Shown: positions 18,881 through 31,262 of the stretch, piece by piece
How the letters are laid out: the number at the start of each line of letters is the position of its first letter
Numbering within the stretch: the first letter of the stretch is position 1
Assembly: GCF_900474185.1 (NCBI RefSeq)
Contig: NZ_UCNW01000008.1
Location: forward strand, 186,001 to 250,000
Length of the DNA stretch: 64,000 nucleotides
Origin: Synechococcus sp. UW69
Lineage (GTDB): Bacteria > Cyanobacteriota > Cyanobacteriia > PCC-6307 > Cyanobiaceae
Direction of reading: 5' to 3'
Notes under the pieces: model-generated
Seen by the model: only the letters and a program-made list of their open reading frames with translations
Told to the model about the DNA's origin: nothing
The model's database searches: none
Position numbers and translations under genes: made by a program

Positions 18881-19744
18881 TCAGGCGCTGAGGCGATCAG
18901 CCTCCAGCTCCACGGGGGCGACAGGAAACTCCAGCGCTGCAATCTCGCGATCACTCAACCGACGGGTCCAAGCACCCTTGATCGGATCGTTCCAGCGGAA
19001 GCCGGCCGCTTTGGCCAGATGGCGTTCATCGAACGACACCCGAGCGCGCATCAATTGGCGGGGTTCCAAGCCCCGCTCCAACAGCTGCTCCAGGTCATCG
19101 CAACGCGCGAAGACCTCTGCGATGTAGATGCAATCGCTCAGGGCACGGTGAGCTGCCCAGACCGGGACGCCATAGGCCAAGGCAAGGTCCCGCACCGATG
19201 GCCGTGAGCGCAGCTGACGCTCAGCCGGCCAGCGAATGTCCTCCATGGTGCAGAGCCATGGCGTGGTGGTGGCCGGAACAGAACCAAGACCGAACCACTG
19301 GCGATCGAAGGCTGCGTTGTGAGCGACCAGCAGATCAGCCGCGCTGAGCAGATGCTCGAACCACACCAGCGCCTGTTGCCAGGGTTGTGGGCGGCGGGTG
19401 ACGGCGGCGGGAATCCGGTTAATCGCCTCCGCAGCATTGGATTCAACCGGCAGGAGGAAGGATTGCTGGGCCAGCACCGAGCGACTCGGTACATCGAAAA
19501 GAATGCAGCCCACCTCAAGACACTTGTCTTGAAGCGGATCCAAGCCTGAGGTTTCGGTGTCAATGATCAGAAGGGTGGAGGGGGAGCCCTCGACCGAATC
19601 CTCAGTCCGATCGCCATTGGCGGCGGGCACAACGTCTGGCGGAACCACAGAAGGTGAATCCGAAGCTGAGACCTGAGAATCTGTCGGCGTTGGAGCGGCT
19701 TGGGGCTGTGAAAAGCCTGCAAGAAAGTTGAGCTGCTCAGGCAT
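18881..19744 (-). CDS. DnaQ-like 3'-5' exonuclease (DEDDh)
   Basis: The exonuclease I motif LLIIDTETSGLDP supplies the first Asp/Glu pair near residue 60, HNAAFDRQWF the second Asp, and AHRALSDCIYIAEVF the His/Asp pair of the third motif. The 287-residue protein carries an N-terminal Pro/Ser-rich linker of about 50 residues and a C-terminal region (DERHLAKAAGFRWNDPIKGAWTRRLSD) often found in cyanobacterial members. It may act in proofreading or RNA/DNA processing. It is divergent from the peroxiredoxin gene. Confidence 0.88.
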   Translation of the reverse strand: MPEQLNFLAGFSQPQAAPTPTDSQVSASDSPSVVPPDVVPAANGDRTEDSVEGSPSTLLIIDTETSGLDPLQDKCLEVGCILFDVPSRSVLAQQSFLLPVESNAAEAINRIPAAVTRRPQPWQQALVWFEHLLSAADLLVAHNAAFDRQWFGLGSVPATTTPWLCTMEDIRWPAERQLRSRPSVRDLALAYGVPVWAAHRALSDCIYIAEVFARCDDLEQLLERGLEPRQLMRARVSFDERHLAKAAGFRWNDPIKGAWTRRLSDREIAALEFPVAPVELEADRLSA

Positions 19745-19829
19745 GGCGCGATGTCTGCTCCCGCCCCTGATTCTCCCGCCCCGGGCAAGGAGCCTGCTGC
19801 CTAAGGTTCACACTCTTCACTTTGATCGG

Positions 19830-20285
19830 ATGGCCCTCGGGATCGGCGACCGTCTTCCCTCCTTCAGCCTGGAGGATCAGAACGGTGACCTTCGCACTCC
19901 CGCTTCGGTGCAGGGCCGTTGGCTGGTGCTGTTCTTCTATCCCAAGGACGACACACCGGGATGCACCGCCGAGGCATGCAGCTTCCGCGACAACACAGAG
20001 AGCTTTGCTGCACTCGATGCGGAGGTCTGGGGCATCAGCGGTGATGACGCCGTCAGCCATCGCCGTTTTGCCACCCGCCACAACCTGACGTTCCCGTTGC
20101 TGTGCGACCGCAACAACGCCCTGCGACGCGAAATGGGAGTTCCTAAAGCCCTGGGCCTTTTGCCCGGTCGTGTCACCTACATCGTTGATGGCGAGGGGGT
20201 GATCCGACACACCTTCAGCAACCTGCTTGATGGCCCGGCCCATGTACGGGAAGCACAGCATGTGCTGAATCAGCTGCGCGGCTGA
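19830..20285 (+). CDS. bcp: Peroxiredoxin Q / bacterioferritin comigratory protein
   Basis: The ATG at 19830 (MALGIGDRLPSFSLED) gives 151 residues, the PrxQ length. The peroxidatic Cys lies in YPKDDTPGCTAEACSFRD, and the second Cys five residues on is the resolving Cys of the PrxQ class. It reduces hydroperoxides using thioredoxin. A longer frame from 19728 overlaps the opposing exonuclease gene and is not needed. The DUF1350 gene follows after 2 bp. Confidence 0.95.
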   Translation: MALGIGDRLPSFSLEDQNGDLRTPASVQGRWLVLFFYPKDDTPGCTAEACSFRDNTESFAALDAEVWGISGDDAVSHRRFATRHNLTFPLLCDRNNALRREMGVPKALGLLPGRVTYIVDGEGVIRHTFSNLLDGPAHVREAQHVLNQLRG

Positions 20286-20287
20286 GC

Positions 20288-21013
20288 ATGGTCAACTGGC
20301 GTCAGCTGGGTCCGATCTGGCAGCTGCGGCCTGCCGAACCAACTGGGCTGATCGAATTCATCGGCGGCAGCTATCTGGCAGCGACACCGCAGCTGAGCTA
20401 TCGGAGGTTGCTGGAAGACCTTGTGGCCGATGGCCTCGCTGTGCATGCCTGGGCCTACGTGCCTGGATTTGATCATCAGCGGCAGGCCCGCGATGCCTGG
20501 AGCGCCTTCCGCTCGGCGCGACGCCAACTGGAGGAGCGATGCGGAGCCCTGGCAAGTCCACTTCGCCTCGGCCACAGCCTGGGTTGCAAGCTTCATCTGC
20601 TGGCCCCCGATGGGGGACGCGGCAGCAGAGCACTGATCGCCCTGAGCTTCAACAACTTCAACGCCGACCGTTCGATTCCGCTGCTCGGCGAACTCGCGCC
20701 ACGGCTAGGGGTGGACACTGAATTCAGTCCCAGTCCAGCCGAAACGCTTCGCTTGATCGGCCGCCACTATCAGCAGGAGCGGAATCTGGTGGTGCGATTC
20801 GGGCGTGATGAGCTGGATCAAAGTGGCGACCTGATTCAAGCGCTGAAACAACGACCTTCGGATTCCAGCTCAACCCTTGAGCTTCCCGGGGATCACCTCA
20901 CCCCTGCCAGTGCTGGGCTGCGACGCAGCTTTCTCGGGGACTGGGCGGATGACCCCAAACGGGTGGCGGTCATCCGACAGTTGAGCAGAACCATCTGCAG
21001 CTGGAGCAGCTGA
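20288..21013 (+). CDS. DUF1350 alpha/beta-hydrolase-fold protein
   Basis: This 241-residue protein shows the DUF1350 pattern: an opening strand (GLIEFIGGSYLAATPQLSYRRLLEDL), a nucleophile elbow-like LGHSLGCKLHLL, and a late His in LPGDHLTP. The family is plant- and cyanobacterium-enriched. Its substrate is unknown. It is tightly packed behind the peroxiredoxin gene, so the two are likely cotranscribed. Confidence 0.8.
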   Translation: MVNWRQLGPIWQLRPAEPTGLIEFIGGSYLAATPQLSYRRLLEDLVADGLAVHAWAYVPGFDHQRQARDAWSAFRSARRQLEERCGALASPLRLGHSLGCKLHLLAPDGGRGSRALIALSFNNFNADRSIPLLGELAPRLGVDTEFSPSPAETLRLIGRHYQQERNLVVRFGRDELDQSGDLIQALKQRPSDSSSTLELPGDHLTPASAGLRRSFLGDWADDPKRVAVIRQLSRTICSWSS

Positions 21014-21034
21014 GCCTCTGCGGCCCCGAGGCAA

Positions 21035-23008
<1,974 letters not shown>

Positions 23009-23149
23009 AGCAGACTGCGCGGTGCATCTCCTCGAAGGGTAAGGAGCAAGACCCCGCTTGATCCATGTCCCGTATCAATCCGTCGGACGATGCAGCGGAG
23101 GATGGAGCGGACGATGCGAAAAGATTGAGCTGGGCATCGCCGTTCCGGG

Positions 23150-23812
23150 ATGAAATTTCCACCTGCCGCTTGCCTGTTCGATCTGGACGGGCTTCTGCTC
23201 GACACCGAACCGCTGCATGGCCGGGGCTGGTCGGAAGCCGCGGCCCATTTCGGCACACGGCTGAGTGAGGCTCAATTGATGCAATTGAAGGGCCGTCGCC
23301 GACTCGACTGCGCAGCCCAGGTGAATGCATGGCTGGCCACACCGGTGGGCGTGGAGGCCCTCTTGGCTGTGCAGCAGCCAATCGTTCGTGCCCTGCTGCC
23401 CAATGCCTCCGCGTTGCCCTCAGCGCAGGAGCTGGTAGCGCTCTGCCACAGCCGAGGAATTCCCATGGCTCTGGTCACCAGCAGCAGCCGCGTCGCCGTT
23501 GAATTCAAAGCAAGCCCTCACCCCTGGCTCGAGCAAATCCGGGAACGGGTTTATGGCGATGACCCTGACCTTGCAGCGGGCAAACCCGACCCCGCACCCT
23601 TCCTGCTTGCAGCACAGCGGCTGGGGCTCAACCCACAGAACTGCTGGGCCCTTGAGGATTCACAGGCCGGAAGCCAGTCGGCTCACCGTGCCGGATGTCA
23701 GGTCTGGCTGGTGAATGCATCCGGTACAAGTGACCCTGACTTCACCACCAATCCCTGTGAAATCAACAGTCTTGCCGTTGTTTTAAAGCTGTTGATCAGT
23801 ACAGACGGCTGA
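23150..23812 (+). CDS. HAD-superfamily hydrolase
   Basis: The 220-residue protein has the HAD motif I nucleophile in LFDLDGLLLDTEPLHG, motif II in ALVTSSSR, the motif III Lys in AAGKPDPAPF and motif IV in ALEDSQAGSQSAHRAG. A helical cap follows motif I, as in beta-phosphoglucomutase-like phosphatases. The substrate is unknown. Its last 17 bp overlap tail-to-tail with the prenyl synthase gene. Confidence 0.9.
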   Translation: MKFPPAACLFDLDGLLLDTEPLHGRGWSEAAAHFGTRLSEAQLMQLKGRRRLDCAAQVNAWLATPVGVEALLAVQQPIVRALLPNASALPSAQELVALCHSRGIPMALVTSSSRVAVEFKASPHPWLEQIRERVYGDDPDLAAGKPDPAPFLLAAQRLGLNPQNCWALEDSQAGSQSAHRAGCQVWLVNASGTSDPDFTTNPCEINSLAVVLKLLISTDG

Positions 23813-24767
23813 GAACAAAGTCCGGCAATTCCATCAAGGCTCTCTGGGAGGGAGACTCCGGCAGCCAAGCGATCGATTCACGGGATTCGCGAGCAAACGT
23901 TTCGGCAAGATCTCGGGTGCGTTCAATCGCTTTAGACGCCCGCACCATCTCAAGCGCTTGGTCAAGGTCACCGGGCTCTGAAAACTGGCGATCGATCAGC
24001 GGTTGCAGCGATGGATGCTCCTCAAGGGCGTAAAAGGTGGGAGCGGTGAGATAGCCACTGGCGAGATCACTTGCCGCTGGCTTTCCGAGCTGCTGGTCGC
24101 TTCCAGTGAAATCAAGGATGTCGTCAACAACCTGGAACGCCAGACCAAGCTGGCGACCAAATTGATAAAGGTTGTCGAGCTGTAACGGAGAGCAGCCGCT
24201 GAGAACGCCTGCAGCGCGGCAACTATTGGCAATCAACGATGCCGTCTTGCAGTAACTCTTTTCGAGGTAGGTCTCAAAGGTCTGGGCTGTGTCGAAGCGG
24301 TACAGGCCCTGTTTGATCTCACCATCCGCGAGATCCATGATCACGCGGCTGAGCAGCTTCACCACTTCGAGGTCATCGAGGTTGGCCAGGTGCCAGCTGG
24401 CCTGCGCGAAGAGAAAGTCTCCGGCGAGAACAGCGACGCGGGCGTCAAAGCGGCTGTGCACCGTGTCCACGCCACGCCGGGTCGAGGCTTCGTCCACCAC
24501 ATCGTCGTGAACGAGCGAAGCGGTATGGATCATCTCTGTGATCTCAGCCAACCGTCGGTGGCGGGGTGAAAGCTCACCCTTGTCGGACAGAGCCCTGGAC
24601 AGCAGCAGGACAATCCCCGGTCGCAAACGTTTACCGCCGGCGCTGAACAGGTGCTCCGCTGCGGCCTGAAGAATGGGATGACCTGCCCCAATCAGGCTGC
24701 GCAGGTCTCCGAGCAGGGTTTCAAGGTCGTTCTCCACCGGTTGGAGTAGCTCGGTGACGGTGCTCAT
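23796..24767 (-). CDS. sds: Solanesyl-type polyprenyl diphosphate synthase
   Basis: From the ATG at 24767 (MSTVTELLQPVENDLE) the enzyme is 323 residues. Both Asp-rich motifs are present (VHDDVVDEASTRRG and VVDDILDFTGSDQQLGKP). In cyanobacteria this class makes the side chain of plastoquinone and phylloquinone-related lipids. It fits the ubiD and men genes elsewhere in the window. Chain length is inferred. A longer frame to 24896 would overlap murI and lacks conserved residues. Confidence 0.9.
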   Translation of the reverse strand: MSTVTELLQPVENDLETLLGDLRSLIGAGHPILQAAAEHLFSAGGKRLRPGIVLLLSRALSDKGELSPRHRRLAEITEMIHTASLVHDDVVDEASTRRGVDTVHSRFDARVAVLAGDFLFAQASWHLANLDDLEVVKLLSRVIMDLADGEIKQGLYRFDTAQTFETYLEKSYCKTASLIANSCRAAGVLSGCSPLQLDNLYQFGRQLGLAFQVVDDILDFTGSDQQLGKPAASDLASGYLTAPTFYALEEHPSLQPLIDRQFSEPGDLDQALEMVRASKAIERTRDLAETFARESRESIAWLPESPSQRALMELPDFVLSRLY

Positions 24768-24804
24768 GACTCCCCTCGGCGCCGCGATCCTAGTGGCCCC
24801 ATGC

Positions 24805-25602
24805 TCAGTCCTGCAGCAGCTGGAGGCTGACGGCAGGCCGCTGCCCCAGCCAGGGGGTGGCGCGCATCGCGAAGCCATCGGGGTCAGCAGTGACACAGAA
24901 CCGGCAGCTCTCCAATGAAAACGGGCTTTGGATCTGCGAGATCCGGTCTGGTGGCCCTAGGAGCGCGTCCAATTGACGGGCCACTCCCATCGCCGGATCA
25001 ACGATCTGGACAGACTCCGGAAGCATCTGCCGCAACAGAGGCACCAGCAACGGGTAATGGGTGCACCCCAACACGATCGACTCGACTGAGGCCGCGAGCA
25101 AAGGTTCGAGATAAGCCTGCGCCGCTCGGCGCAGGTCTTCAGAGTTCATATCGCCAGCTTCGATCAGTGGAACAAACGCAGGACAGGCCTGCTCAATCAC
25201 GACCGACCCGGGGTGAAGCGCTTCGATGCTGGCCCGATAAGCCGAGGAGGCAACGGTGGCCGGCGTGGCCAGCACACCAACCCGGCGGGTTTCCACCATC
25301 GCAGCGGCTGCACCAATCAGACCGATGACCGGAGCCCCGGCCTGGCCCTCAGCCACATCCCTCGCCAAGGCGTTGGTGGTGTTGCAGGCCATCACCACCG
25401 TGGTCACCTGCTGGTCACTCAGCCAACCCACCACTTCAGCAGCAATGCGACGGATGTCATCCGGTTGACGATTGCCGTAGGGCACCCGCGCCGTGTCACC
25501 GAGGTAGACGCAGGGAACCGCCCCATGACGTTCAAGCACGCGCCGGAGAACCGTCAGGCCACCGAGTCCACTGTCGAAGAATCCCAGCAGTTGAGGCGTC
25601 AT
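24805..25602 (-). CDS. murI: Glutamate racemase
   Basis: The 265-residue product has the paired catalytic cysteines, in VVMACNTTNALA and in VLGCTHYPLLVPL, plus the N-terminal FFDSGLGGLTVLR. It makes D-glutamate for peptidoglycan. Its start overlaps the upstream amidase stop by 4 bp, consistent with a cell-wall operon. Confidence 0.97.
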   Translation of the reverse strand: MTPQLLGFFDSGLGGLTVLRRVLERHGAVPCVYLGDTARVPYGNRQPDDIRRIAAEVVGWLSDQQVTTVVMACNTTNALARDVAEGQAGAPVIGLIGAAAAMVETRRVGVLATPATVASSAYRASIEALHPGSVVIEQACPAFVPLIEAGDMNSEDLRRAAQAYLEPLLAASVESIVLGCTHYPLLVPLLRQMLPESVQIVDPAMGVARQLDALLGPPDRISQIQSPFSLESCRFCVTADPDGFAMRATPWLGQRPAVSLQLLQD

Positions 25603-26693
25603 CGCACCTCCTGCTTGAGGTAATTGAGAATGCCGGCCGCCAGTGCCAAGGCCAACCGGCGGCGATGGTCAGCGTTCGCAAGACGTGGCGCATCAATCGC
25701 TCCAGTGACAAATCCCATCTCCACGAGGGCAGAGGGCATGGTGGTGCGACGGATCACGAAGAATCGACCTCGCCTGACACCACGATTCGGTGTGCCGGGA
25801 GACACATCCATCATCTGCTGCTGCAGATAGGACGCCAGGCGTCCAGATCGGGGGTCCGAGAAGAAAAAGGTCTCGATCCCATTCACATCCGGACGGTTCA
25901 TGCTCAGCGCATTGGCATGAATGCTCACAAAGGCGGTTGCACCTGTTCGATTCGCCAGGGACACCCGCGGCGGAAGGTCCACATCCACTTCACGCGTACG
26001 GGTCATCCGAACATCCACGCCGCGCGCCCGGAGCAGGTCTGCAACCTGCAGCGACACATCAAGAACCACGTTGGTCTCGCGCAAGCCACCAATGCCGATC
26101 GCCCCAGGATCTGGACCACCGTGACCAGGGTCGATCACGATGCGATAGCGATTACGGGCGACCGTCGGCAGCCCCGAAGGATCGACCGGCGTTCGGGTGG
26201 GACGGAATCCACCCGGCGGGAGCCAGGCCGTAGCGCGACCCGTCAAATCGCCTTCGCCAAAGTCATCGAGCCCACGGGTGGGGAGACCGGTGAAGACCAG
26301 TTCCCAGCGATCCGGAGCGGTTCCACGCAAACGCAAATCGTTGGGGTTGAGATCCACATCTGGACGGAATTCCACGACCAGACGGGTGGCACCGACGCGG
26401 GGCTTCCCCAGCCGAATTTCTCGGACGGCGCCCCGACCAGCCAACCGCCGCGGGAACTTCAACTCCCCAGGAATATCAATCCAGACCCGGGTTCCACGAC
26501 CATCGCTGGCAGCCTGAAAAAAGGCTTCCAACCGAGCGTTCCGGCTCGTGCGCAGCTTGAGCACCCCCTCTTCGGTGAAGGCCCAGGCCGCCAGGGCACT
26601 AGCAGCTCTGGCGGGCAAGCCCTGGGTGAAAGCAGTGCACTGCAAGGCCGCGGCCAGAAGCCAGGCCAGTCGTCGGGACGACGCTGGAGGCAT
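25599..26693 (-). CDS. N-acetylmuramoyl-L-alanine amidase with AMIN domain
   Basis: The 364-residue protein begins with a signal-type hydrophobic stretch (RLAWLLAAALQCTAF, cut near ARAAS). An AMIN-type beta domain follows (about residues 40-150), then the zinc amidase_3 domain with IVIDPGHGGPDPGAIG, RETNVVL, and SIHANALS. It cleaves the peptide from muramic acid in the periplasm during cell separation. It is coupled to murI by a 4-bp overlap. Confidence 0.92.
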   Translation of the reverse strand: MPPASSRRLAWLLAAALQCTAFTQGLPARAASALAAWAFTEEGVLKLRTSRNARLEAFFQAASDGRGTRVWIDIPGELKFPRRLAGRGAVREIRLGKPRVGATRLVVEFRPDVDLNPNDLRLRGTAPDRWELVFTGLPTRGLDDFGEGDLTGRATAWLPPGGFRPTRTPVDPSGLPTVARNRYRIVIDPGHGGPDPGAIGIGGLRETNVVLDVSLQVADLLRARGVDVRMTRTREVDVDLPPRVSLANRTGATAFVSIHANALSMNRPDVNGIETFFFSDPRSGRLASYLQQQMMDVSPGTPNRGVRRGRFFVIRRTTMPSALVEMGFVTGAIDAPRLANADHRRRLALALAAGILNYLKQEVR

Positions 26694-26698
26694 GGTGC

Positions 26699-27520
26699 TC
26701 AGAACAGGGCGGGCTGACGATGCCGAAGGCTCGGCATCTGGCCCCGAACATGACCGAGGTGATTGGTGTTGACCGGAGCAATGGCTGCTCCAGCCTGAAC
26801 ACCCGCATCGGCAAGGACCGTGCCCCAGGGATCAATCACCAGAGCGTGTCCGTGGCTCTGTCGGCGACCGTGGTGGACCCCCGTCTGCGCTGGGGCAAGC
26901 ACATAAGCCGTGTTCTCGATGGCCCTGGCCTGAAGAAGAACCTGCCAGTGGTCTTTTCCGGTGAACGCGGTGAATGCTGCAGGAATCATCAACAGATCTG
27001 CGCCGGCGCCGACGAGGTGGCGATAGAGCTCAGGAAACCGCACGTCGTAGCAAATGGACAGCCCCACCTTGCACAGACCAGGAATGTCGACAACAGGAGG
27101 TAAATCACGCCCCGGGTTCACCGTTGCCGACTCGCGGTAGGTGTTGCCGTCCGGCAGGTCGACATCAAACAAATGAATCTTGTCGTAACGGCCCAGGAGC
27201 ATGCCGTCACGGTCGACGAGCTCTGAGCGGTTCAGCGTGCGTGATCCATCACCCACAGGCACAGGAAAGCCCCCACCAAGAAGCGCCACCTGATACCTGC
27301 GCGCCATGGTCACCAAAAAGCGACTGCACTGTTCAGCCAGCGTTGGGGCCAGTGCCAGGCGCCGGCTGTCCTCCCCCATAAAGGCGAAATTCTCGGGGAG
27401 ACCAATCAGTTCGGCACCACGGCGTGCAGCCAGATCGATCTGCTCCTCAGCAGCATTGAAATTGAGCTCCGGATCCTGACTGCTCGTTAGCTGAACAGCA
27501 GCCGCCAGGAAGTCGCTCAC
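26699..27520 (-). CDS. Carbon-nitrogen hydrolase (nitrilase superfamily, Nit-like)
   Basis: The catalytic triad is visible: Glu in LIGLPENFAFMG, Lys in GRYDKIHLFDVDLP and Cys in LSICYDVRFPELYR. The 273-residue length and these motifs match Nit/omega-amidase-type members, which may hydrolyse deaminated glutathione or alpha-ketoglutaramate. The exact substrate cannot be set. It ends only 5 bp upstream of the amidase gene. Confidence 0.9.
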   Translation of the reverse strand: MSDFLAAAVQLTSSQDPELNFNAAEEQIDLAARRGAELIGLPENFAFMGEDSRRLALAPTLAEQCSRFLVTMARRYQVALLGGGFPVPVGDGSRTLNRSELVDRDGMLLGRYDKIHLFDVDLPDGNTYRESATVNPGRDLPPVVDIPGLCKVGLSICYDVRFPELYRHLVGAGADLLMIPAAFTAFTGKDHWQVLLQARAIENTAYVLAPAQTGVHHGRRQSHGHALVIDPWGTVLADAGVQAGAAIAPVNTNHLGHVRGQMPSLRHRQPALF

Positions 27521-27554
27521 ATGAACTGATCAGATCGTCGAATTTTACTGAGAG

Positions 27555-28286
27555 TCAGGCCGCCCGAAGCACCCCGGGTTCGACCTGTGTCGGAACGACA
27601 CTGAGCTGATCAAGACCAGCACAGCAGCGGAAGTCATCATCGTGATCCCCCAGGCCAATCAAACGCTGGCCATGGGTCGCCGTGCGAAGGCACGCTTCTG
27701 GATCGGATTGCCACTGACGCCAGAGGGAAACGGCAGAGGTGAGTTCATCGTTGGCGGCGTTGCTCCCCGTGGGATCCAGCTCAAGCAACCGATGGGCCAA
27801 CGCTCCAGCAGCGAGTGAATCTTCTAAGGAATAAGCACCCTCCCAACCGCTGCCAACAATTGCTAAGTGGCTGGGTTGTTTCGCCAGCAGACGCTGCGCA
27901 ACGGCTTCGCGATTCGGCAGCGCCGCCGTCAAAAGCAGGGGGACTTCTCGCACACGATCCAAGGCACGCGTGCCATTGGTGGTACTCATAAACAGACGCT
28001 TGCCAGCCACCCGCTCCGGCACGACCGCAACGGGCGAATTGCCAAGGTCAAATCCCTCCAGCATCTTCCCCCCGCGCTCACCAAGCAGAAGACGCGAGTC
28101 AGCGGGCCACGCGGCTGATTCCGCCCGGAGGTCGTCGAGGCTGGCGAAGGCCTGCACGGCCTCAGCACCGTTATGCAATGCCCAGGCAATGGTGGTGGTG
28201 GCCCTCAACACATCAATCACCACCGCCGCATCAGGGCGAAGGTCCTGCGGCATTTCTGCCGGCACATGGAAGTAGGAGATCTGCAT
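27555..28286 (-). CDS. comB: 2-phosphosulfolactate phosphatase family protein
   Basis: From the ATG at 28286 ([12 protein letters not shown]) the product is 243 residues. The family motifs are [34 protein letters not shown] and [10 protein letters not shown]. ComB acts in coenzyme M synthesis in methanogens. Cyanobacteria make no coenzyme M, so the role here is unclear, possibly sulfonate metabolism. The longer frame to 28613 lies opposite ubiD and is an artefact. It diverges from ubiD. Confidence 0.88.
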   Translation of the reverse strand: MQISYFHVPAEMPQDLRPDAAVVIDVLRATTTIAWALHNGAEAVQAFASLDDLRAESAAWPADSRLLLGERGGKMLEGFDLGNSPVAVVPERVAGKRLFMSTTNGTRALDRVREVPLLLTAALPNREAVAQRLLAKQPSHLAIVGSGWEGAYSLEDSLAAGALAHRLLELDPTGSNAANDELTSAVSLWRQWQSDPEACLRTATHGQRLIGLGDHDDDFRCCAGLDQLSVVPTQVEPGVLRAA

Positions 28287-28349
28287 GGCCACGCTGAACA
28301 CCGGCGTGCGACACAGTACCGAGACCGCTTGCGCCAAGACCGTCATCCC

Positions 28350-29912
28350 ATGGCCATGTTCCAATCCGGTCCGGCCACCAGAGACCTGCGGGGCTTCCTG
28401 AAGCTCCTTGAGGACCGTGGTCAGTTGCGACGGATCACGGCACCTGTAGATCCCGACCTCGAGCTGGCAGCCATTGCCGACCGGGTCCTGAGCCAGGGAG
28501 GTCCGGCCTTGCTGTTCGAGAACGTGATCGGCTCCTCGATGCCGGTGGCCGTCAACACCCTCGGCACCGTGGAACGGGTGGTCTGGAGCATGGGTCTCGA
28601 ACGGGCTGAACAACTGGAGGAGCTGGGTTCACGTCTCGCTTTGCTTCAACAACCCAGACCACCCAAAGGCCTCCAGGAGACCAAACAATTTGCCCGCGTC
28701 TTCTGGGATCTGGTCAAGGCCAAACCCGACCGCGACCTCACACCCCCCTGCCGGCAGCAGGTGTTTCGCGGCGATGAGGTCAATCTCGACAACATTCCCC
28801 TGATCCGCCCCTGGCCAGGTGATGCAGGGGGTGTGATCACCCTTGGCCTGGTGATCACCAAGGATCCCGAAACCGGGGTCCCCAACGTGGGCGTCTATCG
28901 ACTTCAAAAACAGTCGTTGAACACGATGACCGTGCACTGGCTGAGTGTGCGTGGAGGAGCACGCCACCTGCGCAAAGCCGCAGCCATGGGCAAGAAACTT
29001 GAGGTAGCGGTGGCCATCGGAGTGCACCCGTTGCTGGTGATGGCCGCTGCAACGCCAATTCCCGTGCAGCTGAGTGAATGGCTGTTTGCGGGGATCTACG
29101 CCGGTGAGGGCGTTCGTCTGGCTCCCTGCAAAACAATCGACCTGCAGGTGCCCAGCCACAGCGAAGTAGTGCTGGAAGGAACGATCACTCCTGGCGAAGT
29201 GCTGCCGGATGGGCCCTTCGGAGATCACATGGGGTTCTATGGCGGTGTGGAGGACTCACCTCTGGTGCGCTTCCACTGCATGACCCAACGGCGTGATCCG
29301 GTGTTTCTCACCACCTTCAGCGGCCGCCCTCCGAAGGAAGAAGCGATGTTGGCTATCGCGCTGAACCGGATCTACACACCGATCCTGCGGCAGCAGATTC
29401 CGGAAATCACCGACTTCTTCCTGCCGATGGAAGCGCTCAGCTACAAGCTGGCGGTGATCTCGATCGACAAGGCTTATCCGGGGCAGGCCAAGCGTGCTGC
29501 CATGGCGTTCTGGAGTGCCCTGCCGCAATTCACTTACACCAAATTCGTGGTGGTGGTGGACAGCCACATCAACGTGCGCGATCCACGCCAGGTGGTCTGG
29601 GCCATCGCGGCCCAGGTGGATCCCCAACGTGACCTCTTCACCCTGGAGAACACGCCCTTCGACACGCTGGACTTCGCTAGCGAACAACTGGGCCTGGGAG
29701 GACGACTGGCCATCGATGCCACCACCAAGGTCGGACCCGAAAAGAACCACGACTGGGGCGAACCTCTGAGCCGTCCGGCGGATCTGGAACAACGGGTCAG
29801 CGACCGCTGGTCTGAGCTGGGTCTGGATGACCTCGGCGACGACGACCCCGATCCCAGCCTGTTCGGCTATGCCCTCGACCGACTAATTCAGGGCCTGAAG
29901 ACCGGCCAATAG
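28350..29912 (+). CDS. ubiD: UbiD-family prenyl-FMN decarboxylase
   Basis: The ATG at 28350 gives 520 residues, the UbiD size. Recognisable blocks are [18 protein letters not shown], the GPALLFENV segment, the metal/prFMN-binding region around [29 protein letters not shown] and the late segment [15 protein letters not shown]. In cyanobacteria a UbiD homologue is linked to plastoquinone synthesis by decarboxylating a prenylated hydroxybenzoate. aroA follows after 24 bp. Confidence 0.92.
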   Translation: MAMFQSGPATRDLRGFLKLLEDRGQLRRITAPVDPDLELAAIADRVLSQGGPALLFENVIGSSMPVAVNTLGTVERVVWSMGLERAEQLEELGSRLALLQQPRPPKGLQETKQFARVFWDLVKAKPDRDLTPPCRQQVFRGDEVNLDNIPLIRPWPGDAGGVITLGLVITKDPETGVPNVGVYRLQKQSLNTMTVHWLSVRGGARHLRKAAAMGKKLEVAVAIGVHPLLVMAAATPIPVQLSEWLFAGIYAGEGVRLAPCKTIDLQVPSHSEVVLEGTITPGEVLPDGPFGDHMGFYGGVEDSPLVRFHCMTQRRDPVFLTTFSGRPPKEEAMLAIALNRIYTPILRQQIPEITDFFLPMEALSYKLAVISIDKAYPGQAKRAAMAFWSALPQFTYTKFVVVVDSHINVRDPRQVVWAIAAQVDPQRDLFTLENTPFDTLDFASEQLGLGGRLAIDATTKVGPEKNHDWGEPLSRPADLEQRVSDRWSELGLDDLGDDDPDPSLFGYALDRLIQGLKTGQ

Positions 29913-29936
29913 GATCAGCCCAACGACGTTGCGACC

Positions 29937-31262
29937 TTGAGCGGCACAGGCCAATCCGATGACCCCCGTGAGCTCAAGGCCGGAGGAAGCCTCAAGGGAC
30001 GCGTGAAAGTCCCCGGCGATAAATCGATCTCGCATCGATCCCTGCTGTTTGGCGCCATCGCCGAGGGCACCACAACGATCGATGGCCTGCTCCCAGCAGA
30101 AGACCCCCTAAGTACAGCCGCCTGCCTGCGGGCGATGGGCGTCACCATCAGCCCCATCACCGACGGCGGCATCGTCACCGTTGAGGGCGTGGGCCTGGAT
30201 GGATTGCAGGAGCCCGCAGAAGTACTCGACTGCGGTAATTCCGGCACCACCATGCGACTGATGTTGGGTCTGTTAGCGGGCCGCGACGGTCGACATTTCG
30301 TTCTGGATGGCGACGCATCCCTGCGCCGCCGCCCGATGCGTCGTGTGGGCCAGCCGTTGGCCTCGATGGGTGCTGATGTGCGCGGCCGTGATGGGGGCAA
30401 CCTGGCCCCTCTTGCGGTGCAGGGGCGACGCCTCAAAGGAACCGTGATCGGTACGCCGGTGGCCAGTGCTCAAGTCAAGTCGGCCCTGCTCCTAGCCGCC
30501 CTCACGGCGGAGAGCCCGACCACCGTCATCGAACCGGCGCAGTCCCGCGATCACAGCGAACGGATGCTGAACGCCTTCGGCGCTGATCTGACGGTGGGCG
30601 GCGAAATGGGTCGGCACATCAGCGTGCGTCCCGGCGCCACCCTGCATGGCCAGAACGTGGTTGTGCCCGGGGACATCAGCTCAGCAGCCTTCTGGCTGGT
30701 CGCTGGAGCCCTCATTCCAGGAGCCGATCTCACCATCGAGAATGTGGGGCTCAACCCAACACGTACCGGAATCCTGGAGGTGTTGGAGCAGATGGGTGCA
30801 CAGATCGACGTGCTCAACCCCCGCGATGTGGCGGGCGAACCTGTCGGCGACCTGAGGGTGACCCACGGACCCTTGAAACCGTTCCACTTCGGCGAGGAAA
30901 TCATGCCCCGCCTGGTGGATGAGGTGCCCATCCTCAGTGTCGCCGCCTGTTTCTGCGACGGCGAAAGTCGGATCAGTGGGGCGTCTGAACTGCGGGTCAA
31001 AGAAACCGATCGTTTGGCGGTGATGGCCCGCCAGCTGAAGGTCATGGGGGCCGACATTGATGAACACGAGGACGGCATGACCATCCGCGGCGGGCGACCA
31101 CTCAAGGGAGCCGTGCTGGACAGCGAAACCGATCACCGGGTGGCGATGAGCCTTGGCGTCGCAGCAATGCTGGCCGATGGGAACTCCAGCCTGGCGAGAA
31201 GCGAAGCGGCAGCCGTGTCTTATCCCTCGTTCTGGGACGAGCTTGAGCGGCTCCGCTGCTGA
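29937..31262 (+). CDS. aroA: 3-phosphoshikimate 1-carboxyvinyltransferase (EPSP synthase)
   Basis: This is a 441-residue enzyme with a TTG start ([12 protein letters not shown]). Class-defining segments are [43 protein letters not shown] and [15 protein letters not shown]. It joins phosphoenolpyruvate to shikimate 3-phosphate in aromatic synthesis. The 3' end overlaps the predicted start of the next gene by 20 bp. Confidence 0.97.
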   Translation: MSGTGQSDDPRELKAGGSLKGRVKVPGDKSISHRSLLFGAIAEGTTTIDGLLPAEDPLSTAACLRAMGVTISPITDGGIVTVEGVGLDGLQEPAEVLDCGNSGTTMRLMLGLLAGRDGRHFVLDGDASLRRRPMRRVGQPLASMGADVRGRDGGNLAPLAVQGRRLKGTVIGTPVASAQVKSALLLAALTAESPTTVIEPAQSRDHSERMLNAFGADLTVGGEMGRHISVRPGATLHGQNVVVPGDISSAAFWLVAGALIPGADLTIENVGLNPTRTGILEVLEQMGAQIDVLNPRDVAGEPVGDLRVTHGPLKPFHFGEEIMPRLVDEVPILSVAACFCDGESRISGASELRVKETDRLAVMARQLKVMGADIDEHEDGMTIRGGRPLKGAVLDSETDHRVAMSLGVAAMLADGNSSLARSEAAAVSYPSFWDELERLRC